The translations under genes and the position numbers were made by a program. The notes under the pieces were generated by a model. That model saw only the letters and a program-made list of their open reading frames with translations. It did no database searches and was not told the DNA's origin. Positions 1 to 45,600 of a stretch of DNA of 64,000 bases are shown in pieces (the stretch's first letter is position 1; each line of letters opens with the position of its first letter). The DNA is from Pogonophryne albipinna (lineage: Eukaryota; Chordata; Actinopteri; Perciformes; Artedidraconidae): contig CM053264.1 of NCBI GenBank assembly GCA_028583405.1, forward strand, positions 11,792,287-11,856,286, read 5' to 3'.

Positions 1-1039
1 AACCTATTTTACTAATGTTTTCCTAACTTCTGCCCCTTCAAGAGAAAACCTATTGAACTGCATTACCTCAATGATTCAAGTTGTCTCCATTTCTTTTTGA
101 CTTTCCAGGAAGCGTTAGCCAAATATTCTCTCGTAAAATATGCTCTAATCTGGCCGCTTCTAGATCTGAGGACACTCGGGAGGCCTGAATAAAAAGCAGT
201 TTTGCCAAATCCAGAGGTTAGCTCAGGGTGACTCAGAAATGACGTTAAAAGCTAAGAAATTAATTAGCAAAAAAGCAGGAACGTTGTACTTTTAGGTGTA
301 TTTGCTAACGCTTGTAGTTGAAGTTGTTGATTTGTGTTTTTCTAGGCATTTGTCTGTTATTCTAATGATGAACAAGAAATATTTTAATGTTTTTTTTTCT
401 TATGGCTGTCATTAAAACTACTTTGTAGGTGTCTTCAACTTTATCAAAATACTTAAAAGGCATGAGCTACAGACACTCTCCCTAGTTTTGTCATGGCATG
501 CACCAATTAACTAGTCTCAAAAACCATAGTAGAGATGGTCGGAAAACAATAGATTTTGGGGGGTGATAGAAACTGTTCAGATTTTATCTTCAGCTCTGGA
601 TTTCCGTCCAACCTTTGTGGAATGATTGCAAGTCCCGTAAGAGTTTTCTAAGTGTCTTAAATAGATCAGAAGTGCTTACAGGGGTCTGGAGTTAGACACA
701 GCTCCTCCAGACAAATGGCTCTTGTCATATACTGTTCCCTAAAAGAGAGAGAGAGCTCCTATAACCAAACACACACACACACGGAAAAGAGAGAAGACAG
801 TCCCGTCTCTTCATTCCTGTCTGCTCAGTGTCTGAAGACAGTGAGTTCCTTATTTTACTCCTCTCCATATCTGGAATTTATTTCTACTTAAAGGTCAGTA
901 TGTTCGTAACCCTTACGCTTATTTTTACGAGGTTACATGTTTTAAGGTTTTGTGGTGAGGCTTTACACTTGACACCTCTTTTCTCCTCTTCAGTGTTTTC
1001 ATGCAGCGACAGAGGACTAATATTTGACCCAACAGGACG
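1..1039. other. Upstream flank and 5' UTR of the Ras-like gene
   Basis: No coding exon is visible. The sequence is ordinary AT-rich vertebrate DNA with a short (AC)n at about 768-782 and GA-rich stretches. The segment just before the ATG at 1040 belongs to the same exon. A CT-rich run ending in AG near 994 could be an acceptor for an untranslated leader exon, but no donor could be paired with it. No TATA box or CpG cluster was recognised. Confidence 0.4.
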
Positions 1040-5682
<4,643 letters not shown>

Positions 5683-5965
5683 GATTTCACAGACGGAGAC
5701 AGAGGATGGAGACGATGACAACAATGGATGTGTGGCGAGGCGATGACATCACAGCGGTCACCAAGGAGACGAAAGTTCAGAACCCGAGTCACCTCTTCCT
5801 CTCAGAATAGAAGATGAGTCATCATCCTCGCATCATCACACCGGGAGCCAATCGGAGCGCTGCGTGTCACCACCTGCATCAACAGACAACAGACCAATCA
5901 CAGAACGACGCTTTTCAATTTCTATACATTTTATGTTCTGAATAAATACATGAATTAAATTAAAT
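5683..5965 (+). other. Putative terminal untranslated exon with poly(A) signal
   Basis: The segment begins after a TGTCATCAG acceptor-like site, is more GC-rich than its flanks, and ends just after an AATAAA at 5941-5946. It has no long open frame. It is best read as a spliced 3' UTR exon of the Ras-like gene. It could equally be the end of a separate noncoding transcript. Inference only. Confidence 0.35.
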
Positions 5966-6207
5966 GCTCTTTCTGGAACTAGAATTTTGTATACAAATAA
6001 AATAAACCATATTATAGTATGTATTTCCTTGCCACCACCTCCTTTTCCAATTCCATTATTAGATTATTTTAATATAAGGAATATTAAATATCCCTATCAT
6101 CTTTTTATGTTTCAACTAGTGAATGAAAAGCAGCCCATCTTTGTTGAATGTCAGCTTATTGTCTTTTTCTGCCTTTAACAGTAAATATTGCCCCACAAAT
6201 TAAAACT

Positions 6208-6421
6208 AAATTAAGATGGACTTTTATTAATCCCTCGTGGGGAAATTGTTTCTCTGCATTTGACCCATCCTAGTGTTAGGAGCAGTGTGCTGCCATTTTG
6301 AACGGCGCCCGGGGAGCAGTGTGGGGAACGGTGCCTTGCTCAGGGACACCCTGGTAGCACTTGGTCTTGCGACCTTCCAGTTGCCAAGCCAAGTCCCTAT
6401 GGACTTCGCCACCACTGCCCC
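6208..6421 (-). mobile_element. tRNA-derived SINE fragment, minus orientation
   Basis: On the minus strand the sequence opens with a tRNA-like head (GTGGCGAAGTCCATAGGGAC, then TTGGCTTGGCAACTGGAAGG). It then runs into a conserved body (CCCTGAGCAAGGCACCGTTC) and a tail ending AATAAAAGTCCATCTT. This matches the general form of abundant teleost tRNA-SINEs. A related head occurs at 24386-24466 in the same orientation. The family name is not assigned. Confidence 0.7.
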
Positions 6422-7061
6422 AAACCCAAATAGGGTTTGTCTCGTGACAATATTGCTCCACAGTGCCACCAGTGGTCAAACACTCCACAGGGTGCCTTTA
6501 ATTAGAAGTAGTAAGGTGTACAGTTATCAATAGAAACTCGCCACAGATATACAACACCTTGTTTGTGAGAGAACAACAGATACAGCCTGTCTCGAGATTG
6601 GAAAACCTCTGTAAACTGATATATTGAGAGAGAAAGGACACAGATAAAAACAGTAATAAGAGATCATAACATTTAACGTGACAGTTATTGACTTTTGTGT
6701 GAATAAGAATGGACAGAAAAAGCTGATAGAAATCACTGTGTCACCTCTTACACACCCTATGATGTTAAGAGAGCCATTGATGCCCGTACCAAATTTGAAG
6801 ACAATCCATGTGGTAGTTGTAGAGATATCTCAATAAATAAAATGCCCTTCTTACAAGCCTCTTTCACGGAAATCTACCCAGATTATGTAACAGGTCACAG
6901 CTCTGATACCTGCAGCACAATGGACGGGGATTTAATCTCTCTCTCTCATAGGAGGAGTTATGTGGGGCAGCATGAGGAATGAGATGGGCGAGCCTGAGCA
7001 GACATTGAAGCAAAAAAGCTAATTAATTCCTCTTTTGAAGAGTGTGTGTGTGTGTAGTTAT
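6422..7061. other. Intergenic sequence, nothing recognised
   Basis: Between the SINE and the L2 fragment there is no supported exon, structured repeat or RNA gene. Open frames are short and show no family resemblance. Confidence 0.5.
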
Positions 7062-7372
7062 TATGCTCCAAATATCTGGAACAAACTCCCAGAAACCTGC
7101 AGGTCCGCTGCAACTCTTACTACTTTTAAATCCAGGCTGAAGACTTTTCTTTTTGTCGCTGCTTTTAATTGAACTATTAACATCTTAGACTGCACTGTAA
7201 CTTTTATCCATGTATTTTTTTCTTTTAATGTTTATTTTATTAGCTTTTCTTATTAATGACTGATTTTAAATGCCATTTTCTTAATGTTTTTCATTTTTTG
7301 TAAAGCACTTTGAATTGCCTTGTGTTGAAAAGTGCTATATAAATAAACTTGCCTTGCCTTGCCTTGCCTTGC
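7062..7372 (+). mobile_element. 5'-truncated L2-type LINE, 3' end only
   Basis: The first part translates to IWNKLPETCRSAATLTTFKS followed by RLKTFLFVAAFN and a stop. This is the typical C-terminus of L2-clade reverse transcriptase ORFs (WN.LP, then FK..LKT.LF). Next comes an AT-rich 3' UTR with AAAGCACTTTGAATTGCC and GTGCTATATAAATAAA, then a (TTGCC)n tail of about four units. The copy is heavily truncated and cannot be autonomous. A related tail is at 22062-22137 and 22911-22928. Confidence 0.8.
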
Positions 7373-7960
7373 GTGTGTGTTGTAGCTGCAGGCAATACAT
7401 ATCGGGGTGTCAATCAAAACCGTCCCTACCTTCCTTTTTCATGATTTGTATTTCACACAAGAAGCCTGGCTGATTAGGCTCTAGGTAAAGCACAAGCAAA
7501 TGTGTGGGTTCACCAAACTTGTTTTAATAAGAATAATAAAGCTTTAATTTGTCCCCCCAAGCTAATAGAAAAGGGAGCTATATGTCAGTCGGCTGGTCTG
7601 TACACGCCTACACAATCCTGAAATCTCCTGTGAGTGTATAGCAGGGTGCAGGCCTTTAATGCAACAACTGTTCTATACATTCAAGTGCATTACATTGTAA
7701 ATTATACAAATAAGTAAATATCAATGATTTTCAATTTATATTAAAGGTGAGTTCATTCAAACTATTAATGTGTGCCATGTTGACCCCTCAGCAATTCCTT
7801 TTGCCTTTTTTAAACTCTTATATTTTAATATGCTTTATGCAAAATCATTAAAAAAATGAATCAAACATTTTCACAAATATTTTCAGACAAAATAGTGTTG
7901 CACAGGTGGGATAAAATATAAAATAAGTATTATTTCTGTGTATTTTGGGGGGCGTGTTAG
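7373..7960. other. Intergenic sequence before the creb3l1 promoter
   Basis: AT-rich, no supported gene or repeat. It changes sharply into GC-rich promoter sequence near 7960. Confidence 0.5.
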
Positions 7961-7964
7961 TTAT

Positions 7965-8247
7965 TTGAAGCCACGGGGGCGGGGCTTGACTAAATACTCA
8001 TTGGCTCGTGGGGGGAGGCAAAAACGCACGCGAGCAGGCTGGTCCTCGCGCACACAGCTGGATGGAAAGCGTTGACTCTTCAGCTGCAGACAGAAGGATG
8101 TGAATTATCCACATTTTCCCAGTTTGTCACTGAAGACAACGCTGTATGGTGTAAATAACGACTGGAAACGAACACAGTTGAATTTTAATGAATTTATCTT
8201 GATATTTGCTAACAGTCCAGCCGGCTACTGAGCTGCAGACAGAAGTC
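7965..8247 (+). promoter_or_regulatory. creb3l1: Putative creb3l1 promoter and 5' UTR
   Basis: A local GC/CpG-rich block holds a GC box (GGGGGCGGGGC, about 7976-7986), an inverted CCAAT box (ATTGG at 8000-8004) and GCACGCGAGC / CCTCGCGC CpG clusters. All lie 160-280 bp before the ATG at 8248. No TATA box is seen. The transcription start is inferred to lie near 8030-8100. Confidence 0.55.
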
Positions 8248-36546
<28,299 letters not shown>

Positions 36547-39280
36547 CCCCTCCTCCCACGACATCTAACCTCTGACCCCCAAAGCTCCTGAAACCCCTGA
36601 ACTCAGCAGACATCCAGACTTCCTCCGTCCTCCACAGCCGACACACTGCCGTCACCACGAGGTGCTTCACTTCTCAAACAGACTCTGCTACACCTGAATA
36701 TACTTGATTTGAAAGGGATTGGAATTTCTATTTGTATGCATTAAATATACAATCATTTTAAAAATCCAACTAATCTTGTCATATTTAGTTTAAACAACAA
36801 CCAGGGGCTTAATTATAGAATCTATATACAATCATTTACAGATACAATGTGTAGCATTTTAACACAAAGCTGTGATCGACTATTTCACTTCCTCATAAAA
36901 ACAAATGTAGTGTAGCGTTGCCAACATCCTTTAGGAATGAAAAAGGAAATGTGGTCTTAGTATCAAGAGAAACATAGATGTTTGCACCTTTAAGAACTCA
37001 TGAACATAAATGCATACGGATACTTGACAGACCTCCAATTTGGGAGTGTATATTTTACTTTTCAAAGGCACTAAATCGGGTCAGTGCTTTAATTTTTAAC
37101 CAGTCATATATGTTGCTAAAGAGCCTGCAGCTAACACCTAGGCCGTTTCTCAATGTCGAGTACACATGCTGCAGAGCCACTATTTCAAGTATACATAGAG
37201 TGGCTGTTTAAATGCATATTAACTGCCCAGCATTCTGCGCCACTCTGACGTAGTATACCTGGAATAGTGGCTCTGCAGCATGTGTTCTCAACATCGAGAA
37301 ACGGCCCTAATGTGATTATCGATTCAAGTTAGGATAGATCCTCATATTAGAGAATGGATCACCAAAATGGATTCTGTTTCAGCTCTACGTTAATAACAGT
37401 GTACGTAAACTAAACTTTAAAACTAGATAATAAGGAAAAGGAAGCTGTGCCGTTTAAAAGTGCCTTCCACTTACTTAAGTCTAATATGACGAACTTGGCC
37501 TTATTACACCTAAAGCACGCAGCTATAAACCTGTAAACAACAAACACTCTGTATCTGGGGGAACATTTGATTTCAAAAGCTAGCCTTAAGTGTTCAAGAG
37601 TTAAAGCAAAAGATATATTTTGTTTTATTTTTCCACTTTTTAAATCCATCTCCAGGTTAAAGTCCACATTCTGCATATTTTTTGTATGTTAATATCAAAG
37701 GACTGTTAAAGGGGGTCCTACGAGAGGTTGGGGAACAATTACATAAAAGTATTTTTATGGAATTAAATTGTATATGTAATATATTTGCAGCATCGAAAAA
37801 AATGCATATTTAATTTATGCAGCAAAAAAACAAATACTGAACGTGTTTTTAAGTTTGTTATTCTATTGTTTTTTCTAGAAAATGTTTACAAAAAAAACAC
37901 TCAAATACAAGTTATAATATATTCCGAGCATCAAAAAAGAGCATATTTATTTTATGCAAGAAAAAAAAAAGGGAATTTTATGTTGTGTTTTTGCATTTAG
38001 GATGATGAAGTTTTACCTGACGGTGTGTCGTGTAAACTTTGATCTGCTTTTGTCTTTCAACTGTAATACAGTGTTTATGTTTCCTGCTGTCGCATGAAAG
38101 GTCCATTTGGTTCCTGTGTGATATAGAAATGCCACTAGCTTGTAAAATGTATTTTTGAAATCTATTTTTTTAGCCATAAGGTGAAGTTTCTTAACCTAAA
38201 ACGCAGAAGAAATTCATCCCAAATCAAAAGCACGATCTTAAATAATTAGAACATCGGCAATTATCATATTTGTTGTAATAAATTCATTTCACCGTAGATG
38301 CTAAATGTGCTCATGCGACAGCAGTGTGTGTTGTATTTATTCCTGTTTGTAGAAAGTGTGTATATATTGATGAAGCCAATCAGGAGACTCATACATTCCA
38401 GGAAGTAAAACAAACCACTAGCTTTGTTATCGCCAACATTTGAAGGAACCATTGGGACATTTACAACAACAAAAAATCACTTTTTCTGACAATGAAAGAA
38501 AAAACAAAACATTTAATGGTACTCCTTCAAAAACTAAAAGCTTTACACTGCCCCCATCCACTTCCTGTAATTCATTATTACAATGATGTAATGCTCAGAA
38601 CTCCTATTTTTTATCTCAAACACTACAAATGTTTCTTATTCATCTCTGTTTGTATTTCATTTTGTGTGTGTGTACACAAAAACATCATGTGACTGCAGCC
38701 CGTTGCACAAACATCCTGTCATTCTCATCCAAACCCGTCTTAATGCACCAGTGTACATAAATACTGACCACCTAATGTGCAGTTGTTGTAAATAACCTTG
38801 TTAATGGCCTTGTTTTTTTGTATTGTGACATAGTCCAAGATTGAAACCTGTGGAATCACGTGACAAAATTGGATATTTGGGGAATCAAAATGTAAAGCGG
38901 GGAGGGAATAACACATAAAGGGAGGGTGACTTTTTCCACCTGTAAAGAAACGTTGATAACACAGCAGCTGCACACAGTTTTAATAGTTGTTAATCACCAG
39001 GAAGTGTTTCATTATTCCACATTCTGAGAGAATAATGAAGCACTTCCAGTTATTTCAAATGTGTTCGGTTACCATGTTGTCTCAGTTTGTTGTATAGCGT
39101 CCTGCATGTTCCTCCATATACTTCTATGTTATCTTAGTGTAGTCAGTAGAGTAGAAACCAGCAAAATATAAAAAACCTGCATCAGCAACACTGTGTCTGT
39201 GGCCTTTCTTGCTTGAAATGTGTCGTTTGTGAACAGAAAATGATGATTCGCTCTGGTCCCAGTCCTGATCTGTTTTGAGT
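36547..39280. other. creb3l1 3' UTR and intergenic region shared with harbi1
   Basis: After the creb3l1 stop, a variant signal ATTAAA occurs near 36739 and the first canonical AATAAA at 38277-38282. For harbi1 on the other strand an AATAAA is at 38336-38341 (TTTATT on +). The two genes therefore converge, and their 3' ends probably lie within 100 bp of each other. The MITE at 37141-37306 falls inside the long creb3l1 3' UTR if the distal site is used. Confidence 0.45.
37141..37306. mobile_element. Short palindromic MITE
   Basis: The ends GGCCGTTTCTCAATGTCGAG and CTCAACATCGAGAAACGGCC are complements at 18 of 20 positions. The complementarity extends inward through ACACATGCTGCAGAGCCACT. CTA flanks both sides, so the target duplication is two or three bases. 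There is no coding capacity in 166 bp. It is related to the relic at 24265-24385. Confidence 0.75.
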
Positions 39281-40976
39281 TTAGCTGAAGTGTTTGAGGA
39301 TGAGGTCTTTCCGGAGCTCCTCTGCCAGGCTGTCTCGATCTTCAGGTCTCTGCTCGAGAGACTCGGGCTGCTCTAGAGGGTCGGTCCGCTCCAGAGTCCA
39401 GGCGTCTAACCCCGACTGCAGCGAGGCGTTGTGGAGAACACAGCAGGCTAGCAGGATGGACGAACTCCTCTCCGGAGAATACTGCAGGTTTTTTAGACAA
39501 GATGCAAAAGAAAGAATACCATTCAGTCACAAAAGCATGTATAACTCAAATATTGCTTTGACAGGGAAAGGTTCATGGGGTCAGATCTCAATTAATAAAT
39601 GCACACAAAAGGATAGACAAAAGTAATTCAGGAAATGGTTTACAGCAGCAAAGGGGACGGTGCAGATCAAAGACAAGATACAAATAAGTTTGCTAAGATT
39701 TTGAATAAAGAGACAAGCCCACATGAAATCAAAAAAGTACACAACCCTGGTCTGAAATAAATCTGGAGACCTGCGTACCTGTAGGTATCCTTTGGTGCCA
39801 TCCAAACATCTGAATCTGGTCTGGATGGCTCTGAAGGTTCTGTCCACGATCTCATGAGTGGCCGTGTGGGCCAGATTATACTGTAACTCTTCTGGTGATT
39901 CTGGGCAGTCCATCGGGGTCATCAACCACTTCCTCAGAGGGTAACGACGGTCACCTAGGAAGCAGAAATCAGAAAAAAACATGAGTCCTGGACCTTTTTT
40001 CAGACTGTGCAGAGTGCAAAGAAGAGTGCAATCTGAGTCTCACCCAGCAGCCATCCCTCCTCAGCGTCCTGCAGGTGTTTCTGGAGAGCAGATCTTTCGA
40101 GAACCTCTGTGTCTCTGAGTCCTCCCGGCCAGTGTGTTTCGGCGCTGAGTAACAATCCTCTGGCATCACAAACCAGCTGGCAGCCCACCGAGTGAAACCC
40201 CTTCTTGTTCACGTAGGACGAGTCTTCGCTGTTAGGAGCTTTGATGGTGACCTGGAGGGGAAGAGGTGATCAGTTTAGGCTGTACACTTTGTATAAAGAG
40301 TTTTAAAGTGTTAATGCAGTATATTATAGTACACCTGAACACAGTCCAGCACCCCTAGGACTCCTGGGAATCCTGCCACCCTCTGAAACTCCTGGAAGGA
40401 CTGCTCTGTGCTGGAGGGGTCTCTGTGTGGGGAAACAACTCTTTCTTAAAATGTACTTTGTCTTTTGTCTGTGTTTTCAATAGGCTGCATGTTGATAATC
40501 CCAGTGATACGTAACTCATCATCATGGTTCCACACCTGTTTAATGTGATGAACGTTGGAGCTTTCTCCACCAGGGCTCTGGTCACGTTGGACACACATCT
40601 TGACATTGACGCCTGGCTGATCCCTATTGTATCTCCCATCGATGTCTGGAAGGATCCGGATGTGTAGAAGCCCAAAGCAGCCAGCACCTGGACCTCAGGA
40701 CTGATGGCTCTGGACCGCTGAGTACGTCTGCACAGAGCCTAACATCCACACACATAAAACGTATAATTAATTGGATGAGATAATTGAAATTCAGGCTCAT
40801 CATCTACTTACCTCCCGGAGTATTTCCACCAGATACAGTATAAACTCTCTGGGGAAGCCAAACTGTGTGAGGAGCAAGTTGTCTGGCACAGAGTCCAGGT
40901 CAAAGCGGTCCAGGGTCTTGTGTCCTCGACCGTGTAACAGCAGGTCACAGTCCAAGATGGCTATAGGGATCGCCAT
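39281..40976 (-). CDS. harbi1: HARBI1, domesticated Harbinger transposase-derived nuclease
   Basis: Six exons on the minus strand give 346 aa: 40976-40812, 40738-40536, 40422-40335, 40251-40044, 39954-39779 and 39481-39281 (TAA). The start [14 protein letters not shown] and end LKHFS match vertebrate HARBI1, which is about 349 aa in human. Seen: a helix-turn-helix ([19 protein letters not shown]), catalytic-fold D149 (GVLDC) and D199 (WPGGLRD), and the [12 protein letters not shown] block. The third acidic residue there is D259 where human has Glu. HARBI1 is a former transposase fixed in bony vertebrates, and no terminal repeats flank it. In zebrafish it is reported to work with a Myb-like partner (NAIF1). 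Its present cellular role is poorly known. It is transcribed divergently from atg13. Confidence 0.93.
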
Positions 40977-42628
40977 GCTCTGGGCAATAATACATTTATC
41001 AATCAAGGTATAGTTGTACATTTCAATACAGTTAACATGCACAGAACAAGATATGCTTGTATGAATTGTTGTTGATGCTGTATCCACACATTGTACACAT
41101 TTCTAAATAGTATGTATTTTTTTGTATTATCCTTGTGTTTTTTGTTTATGCACCAATACACCACTGCAATGTTCTTGTATATGAAAACCTACCTAGCAAT
41201 AAACCGGATTTCTAATAATGTAATTTGAAGATTATTGCAGTTTCATTTATTTGTATCTTATCACACTGCCAATTCAACAAAATGGCTAACTTTCCGGCAT
41301 GGAACAAATCTTTCCTCGAGTTTTAAAGCTCCTTGTTTGTTTGTTATTACTGTATATCTGAATACTACATGCTAACTATGTAGCGACCACACTAACATTT
41401 GAGCTTTCCTACGTTCAGTATTGCGTTTCTCTGAATACATGCATGGCTATTTACACACACAGCTGGATATCTTTGAACGGAAGTTAAAACATTTTTGCAT
41501 TTATGTTACATGGTAAAGAAAAAGGCTCTTACATTTGAAGAAGTTATGCAGCTTTTGTCAACCAAAACAAGCCACAGGAACACCTATTGTTTGACGCACA
41601 GGCGCACATTCGACATAAGAAGATGCACTCATATGTAGATTATCATGATTAAAAGGCTGAGTTTTGTTTGTTACCAAGAACTAAAACAATATAGTACCAC
41701 TATCAAAACACACTATGAATAAAAAGGCAAACAAAACGAATTGTGTATTTAACATTTTAAATACTTTTTTCAAATCAACGAAAGTGCCGCAGTGAACGAT
41801 GTGCCATACAAACACGTCGACATGGAGAAGATAAACAGAGAAGTAGCTCCGTCGTTGTTTACCTCTGAAATAGGCTTTTAAATGTTCATAAAACACAGCG
41901 TTTTATGTCATTTATATTGAATTAAGTTGTATTTTATTGAAGCTACGTTCCCAGGGGAAAAGCTAATGTAAGTGTTGCTGTTTTGTGATACATTTTAAGT
42001 GCGTGTTATTCAGCTAGCTAGCTTAGCATTAGCTGCAACGTCAACGGTTAGTAAATATCAGTTACATTTGTGTTTTACACGAAAAAAGAAGAACATAACG
42101 TGCTGTTTTGCACTGTAAAAAGCTGGTTGTCAGTATATTGTGTCGTTTAACATGACCTCCAAATACTATCCGGATAATTTAATGTCAACGAGGAGGCCTT
42201 ACTTGCTAACTTGTACAGAAACAGATGCTTAAATAGGGTTAAAATAATTGTGATAAACAGTATTTTCCTTTAAAACTACTCCAAGCAGAATTATATTCTA
42301 TATTAGGTATTATGCATTGCTTTCAGTTACTAATTGTTCAATTGATTGTTCAAAAAGGCTTGTTTTGATCCAAATCTTTCTGTTAACTGACGATTCATGT
42401 ATTTACACATTTTACAAGACATGAATTCACTTTTCTTGGCAATTATTTGTATTTGACAATTACAATTCATTATAATTATGGCTGCAGTAAGTGGCAACAT
42501 TTGTCTTTGCTCACAAATGTATTAATTGTATATTTGACATGCTGTGTTGTGTACTAGTATGATTGCTTTACTGTGCGGTGCTATACAGTAGATCATGTTT
42601 TCTTGATTGATCCCAGGGTCGTGACAAC
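40977..42628. promoter_or_regulatory. Head-to-head interval between harbi1 and atg13 (shared promoter region, untranslated exons)
   Basis: The ATGs of the two divergent genes are 1.65 kb apart. No coding exon lies between them. A possible harbi1 leader exon ends on the minus strand with CAGAG|GTAAAC near 41860. A possible atg13 leader exon ends on the plus strand with AAT|GTAAGT near 41967. If both are right, the transcription starts are within a few hundred bases around 41880-41960. The interval is AT-rich, with no CpG island, TATA or CCAAT pair that I could support. Confidence 0.4.
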
Positions 42629-45600
42629 ATGGAGAGTGGCCTGAGTCCCCAGGATAAAAAAGACTTGGACAAGTTCATTAAGTTCTTTGCCTTAAAGGTA
42701 ACACGCCTGTATGATGTTGTTGTTTCCGACATAGGAAAGGAATGCAGCCTCTTTGAGTGTAGATGTCTAAACGCCCATGGCTCATTCTGTTAGCAGATTC
42801 CCACACTCTTTACTTGGAGACGGTTTTATTTGCGCAGGTTTTGAGATACTTGTTGTTACCAATATATCTGTATTTCCTACTGACTAGTAATGATTTTCTC
42901 ATGTCCTCTTTGTAGACTGTCCAGGTGATTGTCCAAGCGCGGCTTGGAGAGAAGATATGCACTCGCTCGTCCTCATCGCCTACTGGCTCTGATTGGGTAA
43001 AATATTTGACCATTCACCATTGAAATTGTTGATCGGATGTACAGTTTAGTGTAGATTTTCTCATAAATGTATCTGGCTTGGATGGTTGATCTTCGTCTAT
43101 AGTGTACATTTAAGTCATTGTTGTTGTTATTATTACTTCTTCTAGTTTAATTTGGCCATCAAAGACATCCCAGAGGTGACTCATGAAGCTAAAAAGGCGC
43201 TGGCTGGACAACTCCCAGGCATCGGGCGCTCCATGTGCGTCGAGATCTCCCTGAAGACGTCAGAGGTTTGACATTCCTCATACTTTTGGAATAAAACACA
43301 CAATTATCTTGCTCCTTATTTACATTTTGTATACACACATCTTTCTGTCTTACTCACTCAGGGGGACTCAATGGAGTTGGAGACATGGTGTCTGGAGATG
43401 AATGAGAAGTGAGTACATTTAGCATGTTTTTAAGTATAAGCAACCATATATAAAGTGCTGCAGAGTTTCTGAGTGTTGTATATTATGCAAATGAATATCT
43501 TTGATGAGCAGTTCAGTGTTTGAGATAATAAACCTCTGTGCTGTGATGTAATGATCCTTTCATCATGAGCAACACTGTGATGCTTTTCTGCCAAATGAAG
43601 CCTGCTTTGTGATCAAAGGAACAATGGAGAAAATTCAATCGGAGCGTGTGTCCGATGCTTTAAGTTATAAATGGCTTACTTTGTCTCTGATAGTGACATT
43701 TTGTAGTCTGAAGTGCTGCTGTTGTTTAAAAACTGCTGTTACACTTTGTTACTGCTTGAAATAAATGAAGTTGCTCCAAAACAGATTCCCAAAGACTGTT
43801 AGACACACTGATGACTCCATCGTATTATTAAGCTGACATCTATTTGAAATGCCGCCACACTGCTGATTTTGAATGAGTCATTGTTTCTGCTGCAGGTGTG
43901 ATAAGGACATCAAGGTGTCGTACACAGTCTACAACCGTCTGTCTGTCCTTCTGAAGTCTCTGCTGGCCATCACCAGAGTAACACCCGCCTACAAACTGTC
44001 CAGAAAGCAGGGACACGACTATGTGATATTATACAGGTGAGAGGACTCTAACAGCTGGTAAACTGCAGCAGCTTTGTTTGGTCTCTTGTTACGTTGAGTT
44101 GATGTTTGACACTTGTCACCATCTGTCTCTGCCTCTCTTATTTCTAGGATTTACTTTGGGGAAGTCCAGCTGAGTGGATTAGGAGAAGGTAACCTTAAAC
44201 TCTGCTTCCTGACAGACATGTTGTAAATCACAGAAAACAACACTCATAGCTCAAGGTCGACTTATTTGACCGTAAACAATACAAAAGGAAGGTTTTACAC
44301 ACATATACTTGTGTGTTATACCTTATAGAATAAGATGCAAATGGACTTGAAAAGACCCAGTTATTTGTTCAGAAATAAATGTATTTGTGTTATGTCTTGT
44401 TTTGCCTTCTGGGGCTGAAAACTGCTCAGGGAGAGGATTACATATTAATTAGACATGTTTATTATTCTTAAAAGTGATAAAAACATACAATAAAACACCT
44501 ACCTGAATCTTAAACACTTAATTAATCCCTGGGCGATGTTACAGTTGTTCTATCTTGAGGATAAATTAAAAACCACAAACACATAGAAATTAACATCAGT
44601 AGAATAACATTTAGATATTACTTTCCTTCTCAATGCATCATTTACTATAACCTATATTTAAAACAAATTCATGTTTCTTTACTGAGGTTTGTGGTTTGTT
44701 TTTAAGGTTTTCAGATGGTGCGTGTCGGTGTTGTTGGCACACCTGTTGGCACGGTTACACTGTCATGTGCTTACCGCACCAACCTGGCATTCATGTCCAA
44801 CAGGTACTTAACACTCAGCATGAGAAACAAACAACACAGTCTTCTTATCAAGAAAATGATGATGAGCTTATTAATAAGAAACATATCTGTTTGCTGAGTG
44901 GATAAAGAGATGGTTACATTTGAGCTTTAGTGCTTCACTACTCGCACCACTAGTAAACGGTTGAACTGTGGTTTTCTGCAGACAGTTTGAGAAGTCTGCT
45001 CCCATCGTGGGGATCATCGTGGATCACTTTGTGGATCCACCTGGCATCGGCCACCGTAATGCAAACATGGGACATCCCTGCAACTACAGGTAGCTACAAA
45101 ACATCTTTTGCATCCACAGAATAAAGAAACAATTACATGTTCCTACTTAAAGGACAAAATAAGGTCAATTCTCCATCTGTGTTTTACTTGTCTGCCCCCA
45201 GTAGGATGTGAAGAACTGAAATCATCTATATTATAATGTGTGTGTTCAGAGCTCTAGATGATGAGGACGGAGGATATGTAGGAGTTCAGGATTCCCAGGA
45301 GGTCTGCACCACCTCCTTCTCCACCTCCCCTCCCTCACAGGTAACACGACTCACTCCTTTAATCCTCGTTAACATCTCTTTCTTTACACTGTGACTTCTG
45401 CTCTCCATTTTCACAACTCTTTGTCCGTTTTCTTTTTCCTGTTCCTGTCTTTTTTAATTGTATGTTTATCTGTGTGTGTGTCTGCGTTTGGTCAGTGTGT
45501 GTGTACACTGAGTCCTTCGCCCTGTAAACTGTCTAAGCCCCTCCCCCTGGACAGTCTGCCGCTTCCATTGGCTCCTGGACTTGTCACTCACACTGTGAGT

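Noticed and set aside
7965..8010. ER-stress element (ERSE or ERSE-II) in the creb3l1 promoter
   Set aside because: ATTGG and CGTGG are present but in the wrong spacing and orientation for CCAAT-N9-CCACG or ATTGG-N-CCACG.
39281..40976. harbi1 as an active Harbinger transposon
   Set aside because: It has five introns at sites matching the vertebrate host gene, no flanking terminal repeats, and conserved synteny with atg13.
39294..41013. Plus-strand open frames at 39294-39626 and 40771-41013
   Set aside because: They are antisense shadows of harbi1 exons 6 and 1.
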